From Hormiphora californensis (lineage: Eukaryota > Ctenophora > Tentaculata > Cydippida > Pleurobrachiidae), in assembly GCA_020137815.1 (NCBI GenBank), contig CM035352.1:4756998-4820997 (forward strand): 64,000 bases of DNA, written 5' to 3'. The notes beneath the pieces were generated by a model. It was not told the DNA's origin. It worked only from the letters and a program-made list of their open reading frames with translations, and made no database searches. The position numbers and the translations under genes were made by a program. Below, piece by piece: positions 47,130 to 57,974 of this stretch. Numbering within the stretch: the stretch's first letter is position 1; the number at the start of each line of letters is the position of its first letter.

Positions 47130-50100
47130 CCACTATTTCCCTCTTGGAACCGACCCAATCCCCACAGGAGCAAGTGACTGTACAGTCTGTCCAGACCACT
47201 ACTACGCTTACGCGGGTTCCGACTGTCAAAAGTGTCCCGCCACCTATGAAGAAATTGTGGCTGATACATCTCTTAGCGGAAATCAGGAAGAGAAATGCAA
47301 AAGTAAGGATGTTTAGAAAGAAATATGTAATGAGAACTAGAAAATTATTGAATTGAATAGCAGCTAACCAGATACATTTCCACCCCAGGCGACCTTGGTG
47401 ATGGGTGTTTCGGACAAACCATCACGAACCAGTACGGCAACTGGACCACACCATGGCTTCAGGTCGGCAAATCGTACACCGCGAAATGCACGTATGATGA
47501 ACCGACGGCTGACACTGCGGCGGTATTCGTATGCACCTTAAAGAGTGAGGGGGATAATAAAACAGAGCTGGTAGAAGAGTTCACGTGCTTAAAGACAACG
47601 AACAGCAATGAACTGGAGAAGGTCTTAGAAGTAAGTTATTTGTCACATACTGATCATTCATACTGTCAGAGAATTTATCTAAAACCACTACAATTTAAAT
47701 TATAATTGTTCTTAACCCCCCTGTAGAATTTGAACAAAACCTCGGATGACAAAGCGATTGATATGGAAAAGATAACCTCCAAGACTGCCGATAACGGTCT
47801 TGGGGACGTTTCCGTGGTTACCGACATCATTAATTCCATCACTGACTCAACCACTGAGTCTCTGAGTCCCAACCTGACTACTAGCATTCTGCAGAGTGTC
47901 AGTAATTTGGTGGAGAGTGATCTAAAGGCTGATGTTACCCCCAACTCACAAGACATCACACAAAGGTATGAATAATTAATTAGTTAAACAATTACTCTGC
48001 GATGATCGGGTGACTGTTGAATTCGGTTTACTAAATGAGATTCTAACATGTATTTGTTCTCCCTCTCTCAGTATGGTTAACACAATCAAGAAGGTGGCGA
48101 CATCCGTGAAGACAAAGAACGTTCCCATAGCAACTAGCAGTGTTGCTGTGATGGATGTTAAGAATGATGCCGACAACAATGCGCCTAATAGTGAAGGTGT
48201 CCTAACCTTCAACCTTGAGTCTAATACCAACCTAGAGGGCTTGAAGGTCGGAACTACGGACTCGGCAGCTACCCCCGCACTAATGGTATGTTTTTATTCC
48301 CCCTAAGTCATATAGAGAGATACTAATTTCATGGCAATATCAATATCTTATTCTTCTATAACTGACTATATCCCATCAGATCCAGACAAAATCCAGCGGA
48401 GTATCCACCCAGCGGGACATGTCCATCGTCCTAATCACCGACTCGACCCTCATGCTCGATGCCGATATCTCCGTCACCCCTGTCGCCAACACGGAGGAGG
48501 AGGCGAAGGAGAAAGCCAAGACGATCGTTGCTGATATCATGCGGAATCTGGATAGTGACGGTGACGGGACTGAAGACACAACCACGTCAAAGACGTATGT
48601 TAACTCTCTGATAACAGAGGTAACGGTTAACCCAAAGGATGACGATGATGATGATTCGGGATTTCAACTTGACCTCTTCCTACGACCTACACTTGATATT
48701 GTGAGTCTAAACTTTGTGTTTTTAGTACTGCAAAAAACTGAAATTACACGAATAAAACATTATTTTAATCCCCACTAATAACACGTTCCACCAACTATTA
48801 CAGGGTGATACTGATACAAGTCTAAATACAAGTACGTCTGGTACTCGGGTCCAGATCCAATACCTTTGCGCCATGTACAACGAGGCAAAGGGAAAGTGGG
48901 AGGAGAGTTGTAAAACTATCTACGATACCATGGACCCCATTAAAGGAGTGATCTGTATTTGCAATCATAACACCAGCTTTGCTGTTCTGATGGTGAGTGT
49001 ACTGATCCTAAAGTGTCCATTAGTCTACTTCCATGAATTACGCCTTCAATTAACATAATCTCTATTTCCCTACTAGTCTGCCTCATAATATGACTCCTAT
49101 TTCCCTAGTCTGCCTATGAGATTGACCGTGGATATGCTGTCGTCCAATCCTATCTAACATGGATCCTGCTGGGAATCTCAACCCTTGGCCTAGCCCTAAC
49201 CCTGTGCTTCCTGCTTCCCGCTGCGGAACTCCGGAAAACCAGATCAGCCAAGATTAACGTGTGTTTCACCGTGTCCCTCATCCTAGCATCCCTTCTGTTC
49301 CTGGTCCAGGATCTCTTTATCAAGTCTGATAACAACGGGGTCATAAAACTTGTAAGTTCAAACAAAATTCTAGCTTCTAGGTTCTTTCATTATATTCCAT
49401 TATTTCCATCTATACAGTATAAATTCACCATCTCTCTCTCCGCAGTTAGAACTAACCCTCTCTTTCTCTCTCCTACAGAGATCCACTGGATGTGCGGTAT
49501 ACACAATGCTCCAGCACTACCTTTGGCTGGTTGTGTTCATGTGGATGATTATCGAGGGTTTCCTCATGTACCTCTCACTGGTCCAGGTCTTCGGCTCACA
49601 CATCTCCAAATACATGCTAAAATTCAACCTGGCTGCGTGGTGTAAGTTAAACCTTGTTCTTATTATTCGATGCTTTATACCCTGTGTTTTGACCCAGAAG
49701 ATGTATGTACAAACGAGTTAATTATGAGTGCTAACATCCCCCTCTCTATTTTCAGTGATTCCAGTTCCTTTCCCCCTGATCGGTTACTTTGTGTTCACCA
49801 ATTCATACACAGTCGGGGAGGGGGAACAAGCTGTATCTCTAATCGACCATAATTATATGGCTGAGACGATGTGTTTCATCAAACCTGAAACCATTGCCTT
49901 TTATACGCTCTTCCTCACCCCCCTCTGTCTCTGTATCATCATCAACCTGGTCTTCTTCGCACTGGTCGCCAAGGTCATCAAGAACTCCAAAAGCTCAGGA
50001 AATATCTCCGATAACGAGCAAATGCTGGTAAGAAACTGTTTTAACATATATTCGATAGTCAGTACTGGCTGATATAAAATCAAACATTATAGTTAACAGT

Positions 50101-51093
50101 AGTTAACCCTTTGAGGACGATAGACCATATATGACCCATCCGATAAAATGCCATACTGACCCCAATATTTTCTCAGCGACAACTCAAAGCGGCGGTCGGA
50201 GTAATGGTTTTACTGGGGACGGGCTGGTTCATTGGAATATTCATGTCGGTTCCAGTTCCTGCGTTCCAAGTCTACATGCAGTACTTTTTCATCATTCTCA
50301 ATAGTACTCAGGTATGTTATACAATAGAATTACTATTTAGAATTACTATTTAGAAGTATGATTGGATAATTTAAAGGCGCAACCCCTCCACTGAAAATAC
50401 TATTACCACTGAAAATATAGTAGTTACCATCGTTTACTATTTTTCTGAATCAGCTTTATACAGCAGCCTATAGAAACTGACTAATTCAAACGATTCTCTC
50501 CTTTACAAGTGGCTTTTTCAGTCTCATGTTTCATAAAAATGGCCTCTGATCTGGCTCGTTAGTCATGCAAAATTGTATAATTTCTCTAGCAGCTGCTACC
50601 CGGCTTTCTCTCCTGCAGGATCCTCCAGCTTTCGCCCCTATTTTTACTTTTTAATTCTAGGCAGTAGTCCTTTTCATTCCCTCTCTCTCAGTCCCTCCCT
50701 TCTATCTCTCCCCCCCCCCCATTTTAATCGCCACTTAGCTCCCTTTTTAGCCGGCAGGTGCAACTTCACCCCCTCCAATTTCAGGGAACATTCGTCTTCC
50801 TGTTCTACATCGTGCTAAACGATCAAGTCAAGACACACTGGATGGTGAAGTTCGGTTTCGCAGAGGCCAAGAAAACCACCACCAGCTCCTCCGCAGCTGC
50901 TGCAACCAAAAACACCACCATGTCCTCGACGGCAGCGAAGCCGGCCAAGACGAAAGAGAACATATACGAGAATCAGGCAGCTGACCAAGGCGCTGAGGAA
51001 GATCACACGTACTCCACTGCTGAGTATGCAAACATGGACAAATCCGGGAAACATGAGTTCCCTGCTAAGTCTGATGATAATGCGAACATTTGA
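43041..51093 (+). CDS. Adhesion GPCR with cysteine-rich modules, GAIN/GPS and 7TM
   Basis: Cell-surface receptor of the adhesion (B2) class. Reliable exons: 43714-43803, 43943-44082, 44197-44344, 44768-44904, 45026-45169, 45289-45435, 45632-45775, 45928-46080, 46212-46508, 46596-46736, 46836-46953, 47168-47302, 47389-47630, 47727-47965, 48072-48285, 48380-48700, 48804-48992, 49109-49351, 49479-49641, 49756-50027, 50177-50311, 50785-51093. Phases match throughout (1372 aa plus upstream). Exons to 47302 encode about 15 modules of the type CxxCxxGxY...CxxC (ephrin-receptor-like). Next come a GAIN-like region and the GPS motif CICNHNTSFAVLM (exon 48804), with the tethered agonist starting at TSFAVLM. 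The 7TM follows, and an Ala/Thr/Lys-rich tail with YENQ and YSTAEYANM. The 5' exons (about 43041-43221 and 43397-43612) contain frame breaks, and the start is not certain. Confidence 0.88.
43397..43612 (+). CDS. 5' exon of the adhesion GPCR with an internal frame break
   Basis: From acceptor CTGCAG (43396) one frame reads SLLSDTLGVVDSFKSNAG to KASEADQLG and then stops. Another frame continues TDSFEWICDERIAAN to VVIVGFEW and joins in phase 1 to the next exon. The switch is at the GGG of 43494-43496 and needs one base fewer. The exon before it (about 43041-43221) also has two competing frames (LNDLNLETAASKDNAP and GIYKIIIYAKDSTSS), so a second break is likely there. Confidence 0.65.
44420..44766 (+). 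repeat. Intronic minisatellite, about nine copies of a 37-bp unit
   Basis: The unit is CACCACTCCTAACCCCCTGA + CCCCATCCCAGACCTCTA, repeated about nine times with point changes. It fills the intron between exons 44344 and 44768. Each unit contains a pyrimidine-rich stretch ending in CAG, and the last copy supplies the real 3' splice site CATCCCACAG. Confidence 0.9.
46965..47132. repeat. (CTGTCTCT)n then (CT)n in an adhesion GPCR intron
   Basis: About nine copies of an 8-bp unit CTCTCTGT grade into a (CT)n tract and form the polypyrimidine region before the acceptor at 47167. The Arg/Glu-rich frames on the other strand are artefacts. Confidence 0.95.
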
Positions 51094-51554
51094 TTTTACC
51101 GCGGTGCGATTTAGTTAGGTCTGTGTGTGTGTCCCCCTTTTTATTTTTTAGCTCTATTTATTAGTAAATAGTGGTCAGGTGTAGATTTCTAAATGAGATA
51201 AGTTTGTAGTTTAATTACTAAAATCTGATATTCTCTTTTTTTATAAAACGAATGAAGCTACAGTATCAGTTCTGTGATATGTGGAATTGTTAATTGTTTA
51301 ACTTTTATTAAGTTCTTCAATACAATAAAATCTGAAGTTATGATAGTACAATACCAAAATAAAATACAACTTTTAAGTTGGCACTACGTACGTCATACGC
51401 GTACAGGGGATTTTTAGTTAGTTTACTCACACTGGAAGTCTGCACTGTTATACTACTGCAGCAGTTACAATACTGTCTCAAATAACCGTTTCACATGACC
51501 ATCTCATTTATCATTGTAAACATCGGAAATGGCCAGATCAAATCTCTCAAATTG
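51094..51554 (+). other. 3' flank of the adhesion GPCR
   Basis: 3' untranslated sequence with AATAAA at 51324-51329 and further A-rich signals near 51358. Nothing else seen. Confidence 0.55.
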
Positions 51555-51930
51555 TACGTATTATAGACGCATATACGAATTATAGACGCGACGTATTATA
51601 GACGTATTATAGACGTGCTATAGACGTATTATAGACGTATTATATACGTATATTATTATAGACGTATTATAGATGCATTATAGACGAATTATAGACGCGA
51701 CGTATTAAACGTATTATAGACGTATTATAGACGTGCTATAGACGTATTATAGACGTATCACAGACGTATTATAGACTCGTTAGACGTGTTAGACGTGTAA
51801 GACGTATTTTCTACGTACAATCGACGTATTACTATAGACGTATCATAGACGTATTATAGACGTATTATAGACGTGTCAGATGTATGTAAGACGTATTATC
51901 TACGTACTATCGATGTATTATTATAGACGT
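51555..51930. repeat. ACGTATTATAG minisatellite
   Basis: More than 25 imperfect copies of an 11-bp unit GACGTATTATA with variants (GACGTGCTATA, GACGTATCATA). A short continuation (TTAGACGTATTATAGGCGTA) appears at 53770-53812, beyond the foldback complex. The array may therefore have been split by insertion. Confidence 0.9.
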
Positions 51931-52000
51931 ACTAGCGCACCCATTGGGTGCGCCTCAAGTAAGGCCTTTTGATAACCCACCCGGCTTCGCCGGGTGGTAC
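51931..52000. repeat. Paired hairpins with ATT and TTC loops
   Basis: GCGCACCC-ATT-GGGTGCGC is followed by CCACCCGGC-TTC-GCCGGGTGG. Same architecture (perfect short stem, three-base loop) as the hairpins at 36215 and 40240, and as GAATGCCC-GAA-GGGCATTC at 56501. Confidence 0.75.
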
Positions 52001-52506
52001 TTTTCGCCCTTTCAACGTCAACACGGTTGCCATGGCAACTGAATTGGTAACTATGGGGACTGGCATGTTAAAAGGCATTCGAAAATATCAACAAACTTCC
52101 ACGGGAAGTTGCAAAAGTGTGAACAGCAGCTTTACAGCTTTGGGCACATAACGTGTTTTATGAAGGAGCAGACTGTCGCGTAGATACCGCTGAACGAACG
52201 GCCATCACTACGTCGTTCATCTCCAAATTATAATGAGAAATATAATGAGAGAATTTTAAATGTCGAAAGAGGCACTTTTACCCCTTTAATTTTTTCAATA
52301 ACAGGAGGCTATGGACCTGAATGCAAGACTTTTTTAAAACTTTTATGTAACAAGATTTGTAATAAGAAGAATGAGAATTTTAATGACGTTATTAGCTTTT
52401 TAAGAGTGAGACTCTCCTTTATCATTTTAAAATTGAGCCTTTTATGTATACGTGGGTCAAGAAACAGCAGGACAATGAAAGATTATAATGTTGATGATTT
52501 TACCTA
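52001..52506. other. Non-coding stretch
   Basis: No gene supported. TTGCCATGGCAA palindrome at 52027. AT-rich from 52230 on. Confidence 0.4.
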
Positions 52507-53684
52507 CAGTCCTGTCGACAACTACACTTCAAATCTCAGAATTTCAAATTTTCGGTTCAAATGTGTAGACTACTAAAATTGAAACTGCTGGGGAGGGTTG
52601 GCACTTCTCATAACTCACCTGGGCAGCCACCAGAGGTCCAAAACCACTCAAAAAGGTCAAAAAATCAATTTTCGATTTGAGGAAAACGACCGGCATCACG
52701 AGATTCCTCGTCAAATTCTAAGCATCCTCGTATAATTCTAGCTCACCAATTCAAACCAGTTCGGAGAAATGAGCGATGAAAGAAGCAAAAAGTGAACAAT
52801 ATTGTGGGAGGAAGGGCTCAACTGGCTAAAAATAGATGACTGAATTCCTGTGTTTAGTCTATTGTAACAATCTCACTTTGCGCTCTCTCTTTTCTGATCT
52901 TGGAAGGGGGAAAAGGGGAAGTGCAGAAAGAGAGAGCGCAAAGTGAGATTGTTACAATAGACTAAACACAGGAATTCAGTCATCTATTTTTAGCCAGTTG
53001 AGCCCTTCCTCCCACAATATTGTTCACTTTTTGCTTCTTTCATCGCTCATTTCTCCGAACTGGTTTCAATTGGTGAGCTAGAATTATACGAGGATGCTTA
53101 GAATTTGACGAGGAATCTCGTGATGCCGGTCGTTTTCGGTAAGCGGTAAATACTCACTCGGTTCTTCACATTTTTTGGACGTTTTTGGCCATAACTCAGC
53201 CATTTTTTGACCAATTTGCAAAATCTTGGGCTCATTGGAAAGAAGACATTAAGAGCTTTCCAATGATCCCTAGAAAATGAAAATTGGCGCAAAATGCGCG
53301 GCGTTATGGCGTAAAATGCGCGTTTTCGCCATAGCGCCGCGCATTTTGCGCCGATTTTCATTTTCTAAAGCTCATTGGAAAGCTCTTAATGTCTTCTTTC
53401 CAATGAGCCCAAGATTTTGCAAATTGGTCAAGAAATGGCTGAGTTATGGCCAAAAACGTCCAAAAAATGTGAAGAACCGAGTGAGTATTTACCGCTTACC
53501 GTCGTTTTCCTCAAATCGAAAATTGATTTTTTGACCTTTTTGAGTGGTTTTGGACCTCTGGTGGCTGCCCAGGTGAGTTATGAGAAGTGCCAACCCTCCC
53601 CAGCAGTTTCAATTTTAGCAGTCTACACATTTGAACCGAAAATTTGAAATTCTGAGATTTGAAGTGTAGTTGTCGACAGGACTG
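52507..53684. mobile_element. Nested foldback complex, 1178 bp
   Basis: Outer arms of 184 bp (52507-52690 and 53501-53684) start CAGTCCTGTCGACAAC and end with the complement. A possible 3-bp duplication CTA lies on each side. Between the arms are two separate palindromes side by side. One spans 52691-53128 (ends CGGCATCACGAGATTCC) and the other 53138-53500 (ends GGTAAGCGGTAAATACTC), joined by GTCGTTTTC. The mirrored frames at 53098-53361 and 53277-53534 are a consequence of the palindrome. Confidence 0.82.
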
Positions 53685-53990
53685 CTATGCTTTTAATAAT
53701 ATAAAATTGTAAATTGCCATTGTAAATACCATTGTGTATATATTTTTAATTGTTTTTCCAATTATAATAGAGATTAGACGTATTATAGGCGTATCAGACG
53801 TATTATAGTCATGTAAATTGTAAAATCCAAAAACCAGTCATTTTACGTAGGGCGCGTGCGTTTTATCTATACGCTGCTTTTATGCGAGCAGCATCACTGG
53901 ACTGTCGTGCGGCGCGCGTACTTTTCCAGGATTTCCGGCCGCGATCCGGCTTTCATTTTAAAGATTTCCGATTTCCGACTCGGGTCTTGT
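53685..53990. other. Non-coding stretch after the foldback complex
   Basis: Short continuation of the ACGTATTATAG repeat at 53770-53812, then GC-rich sequence. No gene seen. Confidence 0.4.
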
Positions 53991-53993
53991 TAA

Positions 53994-54215
53994 AGTACTC
54001 CCCAAACTACTATGTCCCTCACTCGGGTTTTGTTAAATTTCCCACGGTCATAACTCCACTCCCTGATGAGATAAAGACTTGAAATTTGTTTTGTAGGAAG
54101 AACTCGACATGATCTCCTCACAAAACAAATTTCAAGTCTCTATCTTATCAGGGGGTGGAGCTATGGCCGTCTAAAATCCGGTCGCGCGCAGCAAGGGACA
54201 TAATAGTTTGGGAGG
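53994..54215. mobile_element. Foldback repeat, about 220 bp
   Basis: CCCAAACTACTATGTCCCT (54001) pairs with AGGGACATAATAGTTTGGG (54194). Inner arms ACTTGAAATTTGTTTTGT and ACAAAACAAATTTCAAGT also pair. Several mismatches suggest an older insertion. It lies just upstream of the astacin gene. Confidence 0.7.
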
Positions 54216-54414
54216 ACCTTTACCGCGGTCCGCTTCCGTCTTCCGCCCGCGTCATTCAAGACATCTATGGCCTGAGTAATGAGTATGCTAGCTCAAGCTC
54301 TCCAAGCATGGGTATGAAAGGTTGAAAGGATTAACGTAAAGTGTAAACGCCACAAACCGGAACTGAGCTGAGGTGCCCAAATTTTTCCTCCCTACGACTT
54401 GATCTCAATTTCAG

Positions 54415-57400
54415 GTTCTCCTCACATCTCTTCTGCATCTGGTAGTCCACGCCACAGACGCCCATTCATACACCACCCACTTATCTGAAGCTGAACTTCA
54501 ATCGTTTTTCCATCACACCTAAGGGGTACACTGGACATGGTGCCTCAGGTGAAGTGAATACACTTGACAATTGACTGTGATCCAAAATTAGTGCATAAGA
54601 ATGGAAATTAAGCTAAATTTAGCTCAATTTTGCCGAAACACTTGAATCTTTGCCTTGCTCGACCCTGTTTCACCAAGCTCAGCACGTGAAGGAGGGTTAG
54701 AACATAACAATAAAATCTTGCAGGGTACGGTGTAGTTGACCTGGGTGACGGTAATCCTTCACACAAAGGTACAATCTCACTTTTTTCATTTTTTTTGTTT
54801 CCCTACAGCTCACTTTTACCTGAGACAATTGGAAATTGATAACTATTCTAATTTTACCAGGTCGTCACCGTCGAGCATTTTTCAATCCAAAGGGGACACC
54901 TTGGCCTAATGGCGAATATAACTACGCGTTTGACGGCAGAATTAAACCTCTCCAAAAGGAGTTGGTTCTAGAAGCTATGAAGAACATTTCTCGGAAGGTT
55001 CCTTGTATCAAGTTTATACCTGTCACGGAACGGAAAGATAACATGATAATTCACTCTGGGGGTGATCAGCACCAGTAAGTTTACTTCCAATTATATTTCC
55101 CGATCATTTGACAGATCTATTAGTAAAATATTTCACAATCCCCCATCTCCCTTCTCTGTTATGTAACCACACTTACTCCTTTAGTTGCTACGCCTCAACG
55201 ATGGGCTACAAACCCGGTCACGTGATAGTGTATCTGGGGAAGTACTGCGACAGAAATGTGGTTGCACATGAGATGCTCCACGTGCTTGGTGCAATACACA
55301 CACAGAACCGTCCTGATAGAGATGACTATGTGGATATTCACTGGGACAACATTAGAGAGGATTTTAGGAAACAATTCAAGAAGGCCAAGGAGAAAAAGGC
55401 TCAGCCAAGACCAGGAAAATATGACTTTCTCAGTGCAATGCATTATCCCGCATTTGCTTTCGGTGTCTCCTCGGACAAGCCTAGTTTGAGCCCGCTGAAG
55501 GACGGGGTGGAGCTATTAAATCATGGTCACTTACCAGTAAACGAGGAGGACTACCGGTCACTGAGGGAGTGGTACGGGTGCTGCAGGGAGGCAGATGATT
55601 GTGTGAAGAGGGACGAGGATCAGGGTAGTAGTAATGGGGGCGAGGATCAGGGTGATACTGGGGACGAAAACCAGGGTGATACATGGGAGGAAGAAGAGGG
55701 TACTGATGCATGGGACGAAGAGGGTGGTACTGGTACCGGGGACGAGGATCAGGGTCGAGATACCGGGGAAGAGAATCAGATTCGGGATACTGAAATCAAG
55801 GAAGAAATAGCTGATACTCCGTTTGTCGGCGCCAGACCCCGTTTTGTACTCGGATCGGGTCGGCACCCCCAGACAGCTGATAATGGAATCGAGGAAGAGG
55901 GTATTGTCGAAGTGACAGGAGAGAGGGCAATAGAGGGAGAGGGCACTGAGGAAGACGAAGAGACAGGTACTGATACCGAGGAAGAGAATCAGGTTCGAGA
56001 TACTGGTGTCGAGGAAGAGAGTACTGATACTGGGATCGAGGAAGAGGGCACTGATATAGATGGAGAGAAAGAGGGCACTGATATAGATGGAGAGGAAGAG
56101 AGCACTGTTGAAAGGGAAGAAGAAGAAGAAATCACAGTCGAGATGCCGACCGAAAAGAAAAAACGAAAGCGGGACGCTGAAAGTAAGATTTTAATCAACA
56201 GATATGTCAAATAAAATATATCCAATCAACATGACATTAAAATTAATTTCCCATTTTCGGCACAGGAGACACTGAAGCAGCAGAAGGAGTGATTAAAAAA
56301 CGAGTGAAAGTTCTGGAAGGGCATCCTTTTGTTTTTGTCCTTCTCAATAAACCACTATTGTAAGTTTTTAAAATTAGCCAAAGAATAATATCCCATCTGT
56401 AAGCTTAAATTTGGACCCTGGTTCAAACTCTTTTTATTTTATTTTATAAGGGGAAGGAGGATCGAACAAGGCAAGTATCAGGATCCATTTTTTCCCTGCC
56501 TGGGTGAATGCCCGAAGGGCATTCACCCGGGATGATGTTTTTAGCACGCACGTGCTAAAAAGATCATTCAGGGTTTAGAAATCAGCAGATCGTGGGGGTT
56601 AACTAAATGTCCGTCCGTCCGTCCGTCCACCGTAACGGCTCCACGCACATAACAACCGATCCGTTTTGAAAGCGTCGTCCGCAAAGTTATTACACTACGG
56701 ATTTCGGTGGCGCGTGCTCAAAATTTGCTGCGCGCGGCGCTCTCAATGCAGTGTATGTATACACACCTCGCGCGTTACAGCATAGCGGTGCTATTAGCGA
56801 TCGGATGGATTTAACTTCTTGAAACTTAAAGGCGTTGAAAGCTCAGCTCGTTAGTATGGTGACTGAGGGAACGTGAGAAGTTTCCCATGCAGAGCTTAGT
56901 GTCACATAACATTGTAATTAGGCGTTGGCGGACGACGATCAGATCACATTGCACGGTATCGTCTGGTGTGACTGTGAGCGGCGCTTACCAGATATCATCG
57001 TTTATCAGTGATCAGTTGGAGTATTCGTTGGCAGGGAAACACAGCATTATGAAACATAATGCAATAATAATTCTTGTTGTAACTGGGCCCTTAGGTGTCT
57101 TAGATCTGGCAATGTGGCCTTGAACATTTTCCTCACTCCGAAATAATTGCCTTAGCAACGGTTGCTAAGGCAGTTATTTGCTAAGCAACCTCAATGCAGC
57201 CTTTAATAACACCCTCTTCCAGGCCTGTCAAGTGGGTGCACCCTAATGGGACCACTATTCCTCCCACCTCAACATCCCAAGACGGAACGGTAGAGATGGT
57301 TCGTGTTCCCATTGCTAGGACTAACGATCACAACGGGACGATGTTCCTCACCCATGTAGAGTTGAACAATAATATCCTTGTTGTGGAATGGACTGTCCAG

Positions 57401-57457
57401 GTGGTGGGGGAAGACTCCGTTTTGGGACGAGATATTGGTGGAGTTGTGGAGCCGTAA
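54415..57457 (+). CDS. Astacin-family zinc metalloprotease with acidic repeats and Ig-like tail
   Basis: Secreted endopeptidase of family M12A. Exons: 54415-54548, 54724-54768, 54861-55074, 55185-56182, 56266-56359, 57223-57457; phases close exactly if one T is removed from the run at 54505-54509 (572 aa). Exon 1 gives a hydrophobic signal-like segment VLLTSLLHLVVHATDA and propeptide. A possible initiator exon at 54279-54311 (MSMLAQALQAW) joins in phase but is uncertain. The catalytic domain starts RRAFFNPKGTPWPNG, with zinc motif HEMLHVLGAIH followed by TQNRPDRD and Met-turn SAMHYP. The usual Glu after the third zinc His is Thr. After WYGCC comes an Asp/Glu/Gly/Thr-rich repeat region (about 55600-56150, EEEGTD and DEDQG units) and a KKRKRDAE basic site. 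Two exons with Ig-like character (EGHPFVFVLL, KWVHPNG, WTVQVVGE) follow. Activity is likely. Confidence 0.85.
55610..56145 (+). repeat. Acidic coding repeats in the astacin gene
   Basis: Degenerate repeats of GAGGAAGAGGGYACTGATAY type encode E/D/G/T-rich units such as EEEGTDI, DGEEEST and DEDQGDTG over about 180 residues between the protease domain and the Ig-like region. The composition suggests an extended, strongly negative linker, possibly calcium-binding. Confidence 0.8.
56360..57222. repeat. Last astacin intron, containing a hairpin-bearing insertion
   Basis: This 863-bp intron is far longer than its neighbours. It contains two hairpins: GAATGCCC-GAA-GGGCATTC and TTTTTAGCACGCACGTGCTAAAAA (56500-56561). 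A GTCC run (GTCCGTCCGTCCGTCC, 56610) follows, then GC-rich sequence to about 56900. A further inverted repeat TTGCCTTAGCAACGGTTGCTAAGGCA is at 57148-57173. No TSD was defined. The 78-codon frame at 56887 is not credible. Confidence 0.55.
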
Positions 57458-57974
57458 TTATTGTTTTTTAATAATTTGGGGGAGGATAATTCCGTCTGTA
57501 TAAAGTTATTTATTCGAATTTGTTAATTGCTTGTCGTGTTTGTGTTGGCTGTTATTAACCACCATGTTTCCAAGAATGTTGTGCTCATATCATGACGTTA
57601 TCAGTGAACAATCATTATTATATGTAGTACTGTGGAATACACGCGGACACAGTACTCAATACTAATTGTTGTGGAGTGTTATTTGACAAAAGTTTCCCAA
57701 AATCAGGTTGCCCCTAGGTTGGCGTTATCCGCGACACATTCTTATCTCTAATTATTTAGAGAGCTGAGATCTCTACAGCAGTAACATTGACCGCGATCAT
57801 GACTTCATTGTTTCCTCCTATCCTTAAATCTCACTTTCTGACGCCTCAACCCCCTCTTTCTCTCCTCCAAGTAAGCGCCCTTGTTTTCTCCTTGTTTGAC
57901 CCATATAAACCTAGACAGGACTGCCAGTATTTAAGCCAGCTCCCTCTCTCCAGCTGTTACAGATCTACCACATC
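57458..57974. other. Spacer between astacin and the secreted cysteine protein gene
   Basis: AT-rich 3' flank of the astacin gene, then the promoter side of the next gene. A CCATATAAACC near 57900 is a possible TATA region, about 75 bp before the ATG at 57975. No other gene seen. Confidence 0.45.

Noticed and set aside
53098-53534. Two frames (87 and 85 aa) starting MKIGAKCAALWRK
   Set aside because: Mirror-image products of the palindrome at 53138-53500; no domain.
56887-57123. 78-codon frame in the last astacin intron
   Set aside because: Inside repeat-bearing intron sequence, no domain, and the flanking exons join perfectly without it.
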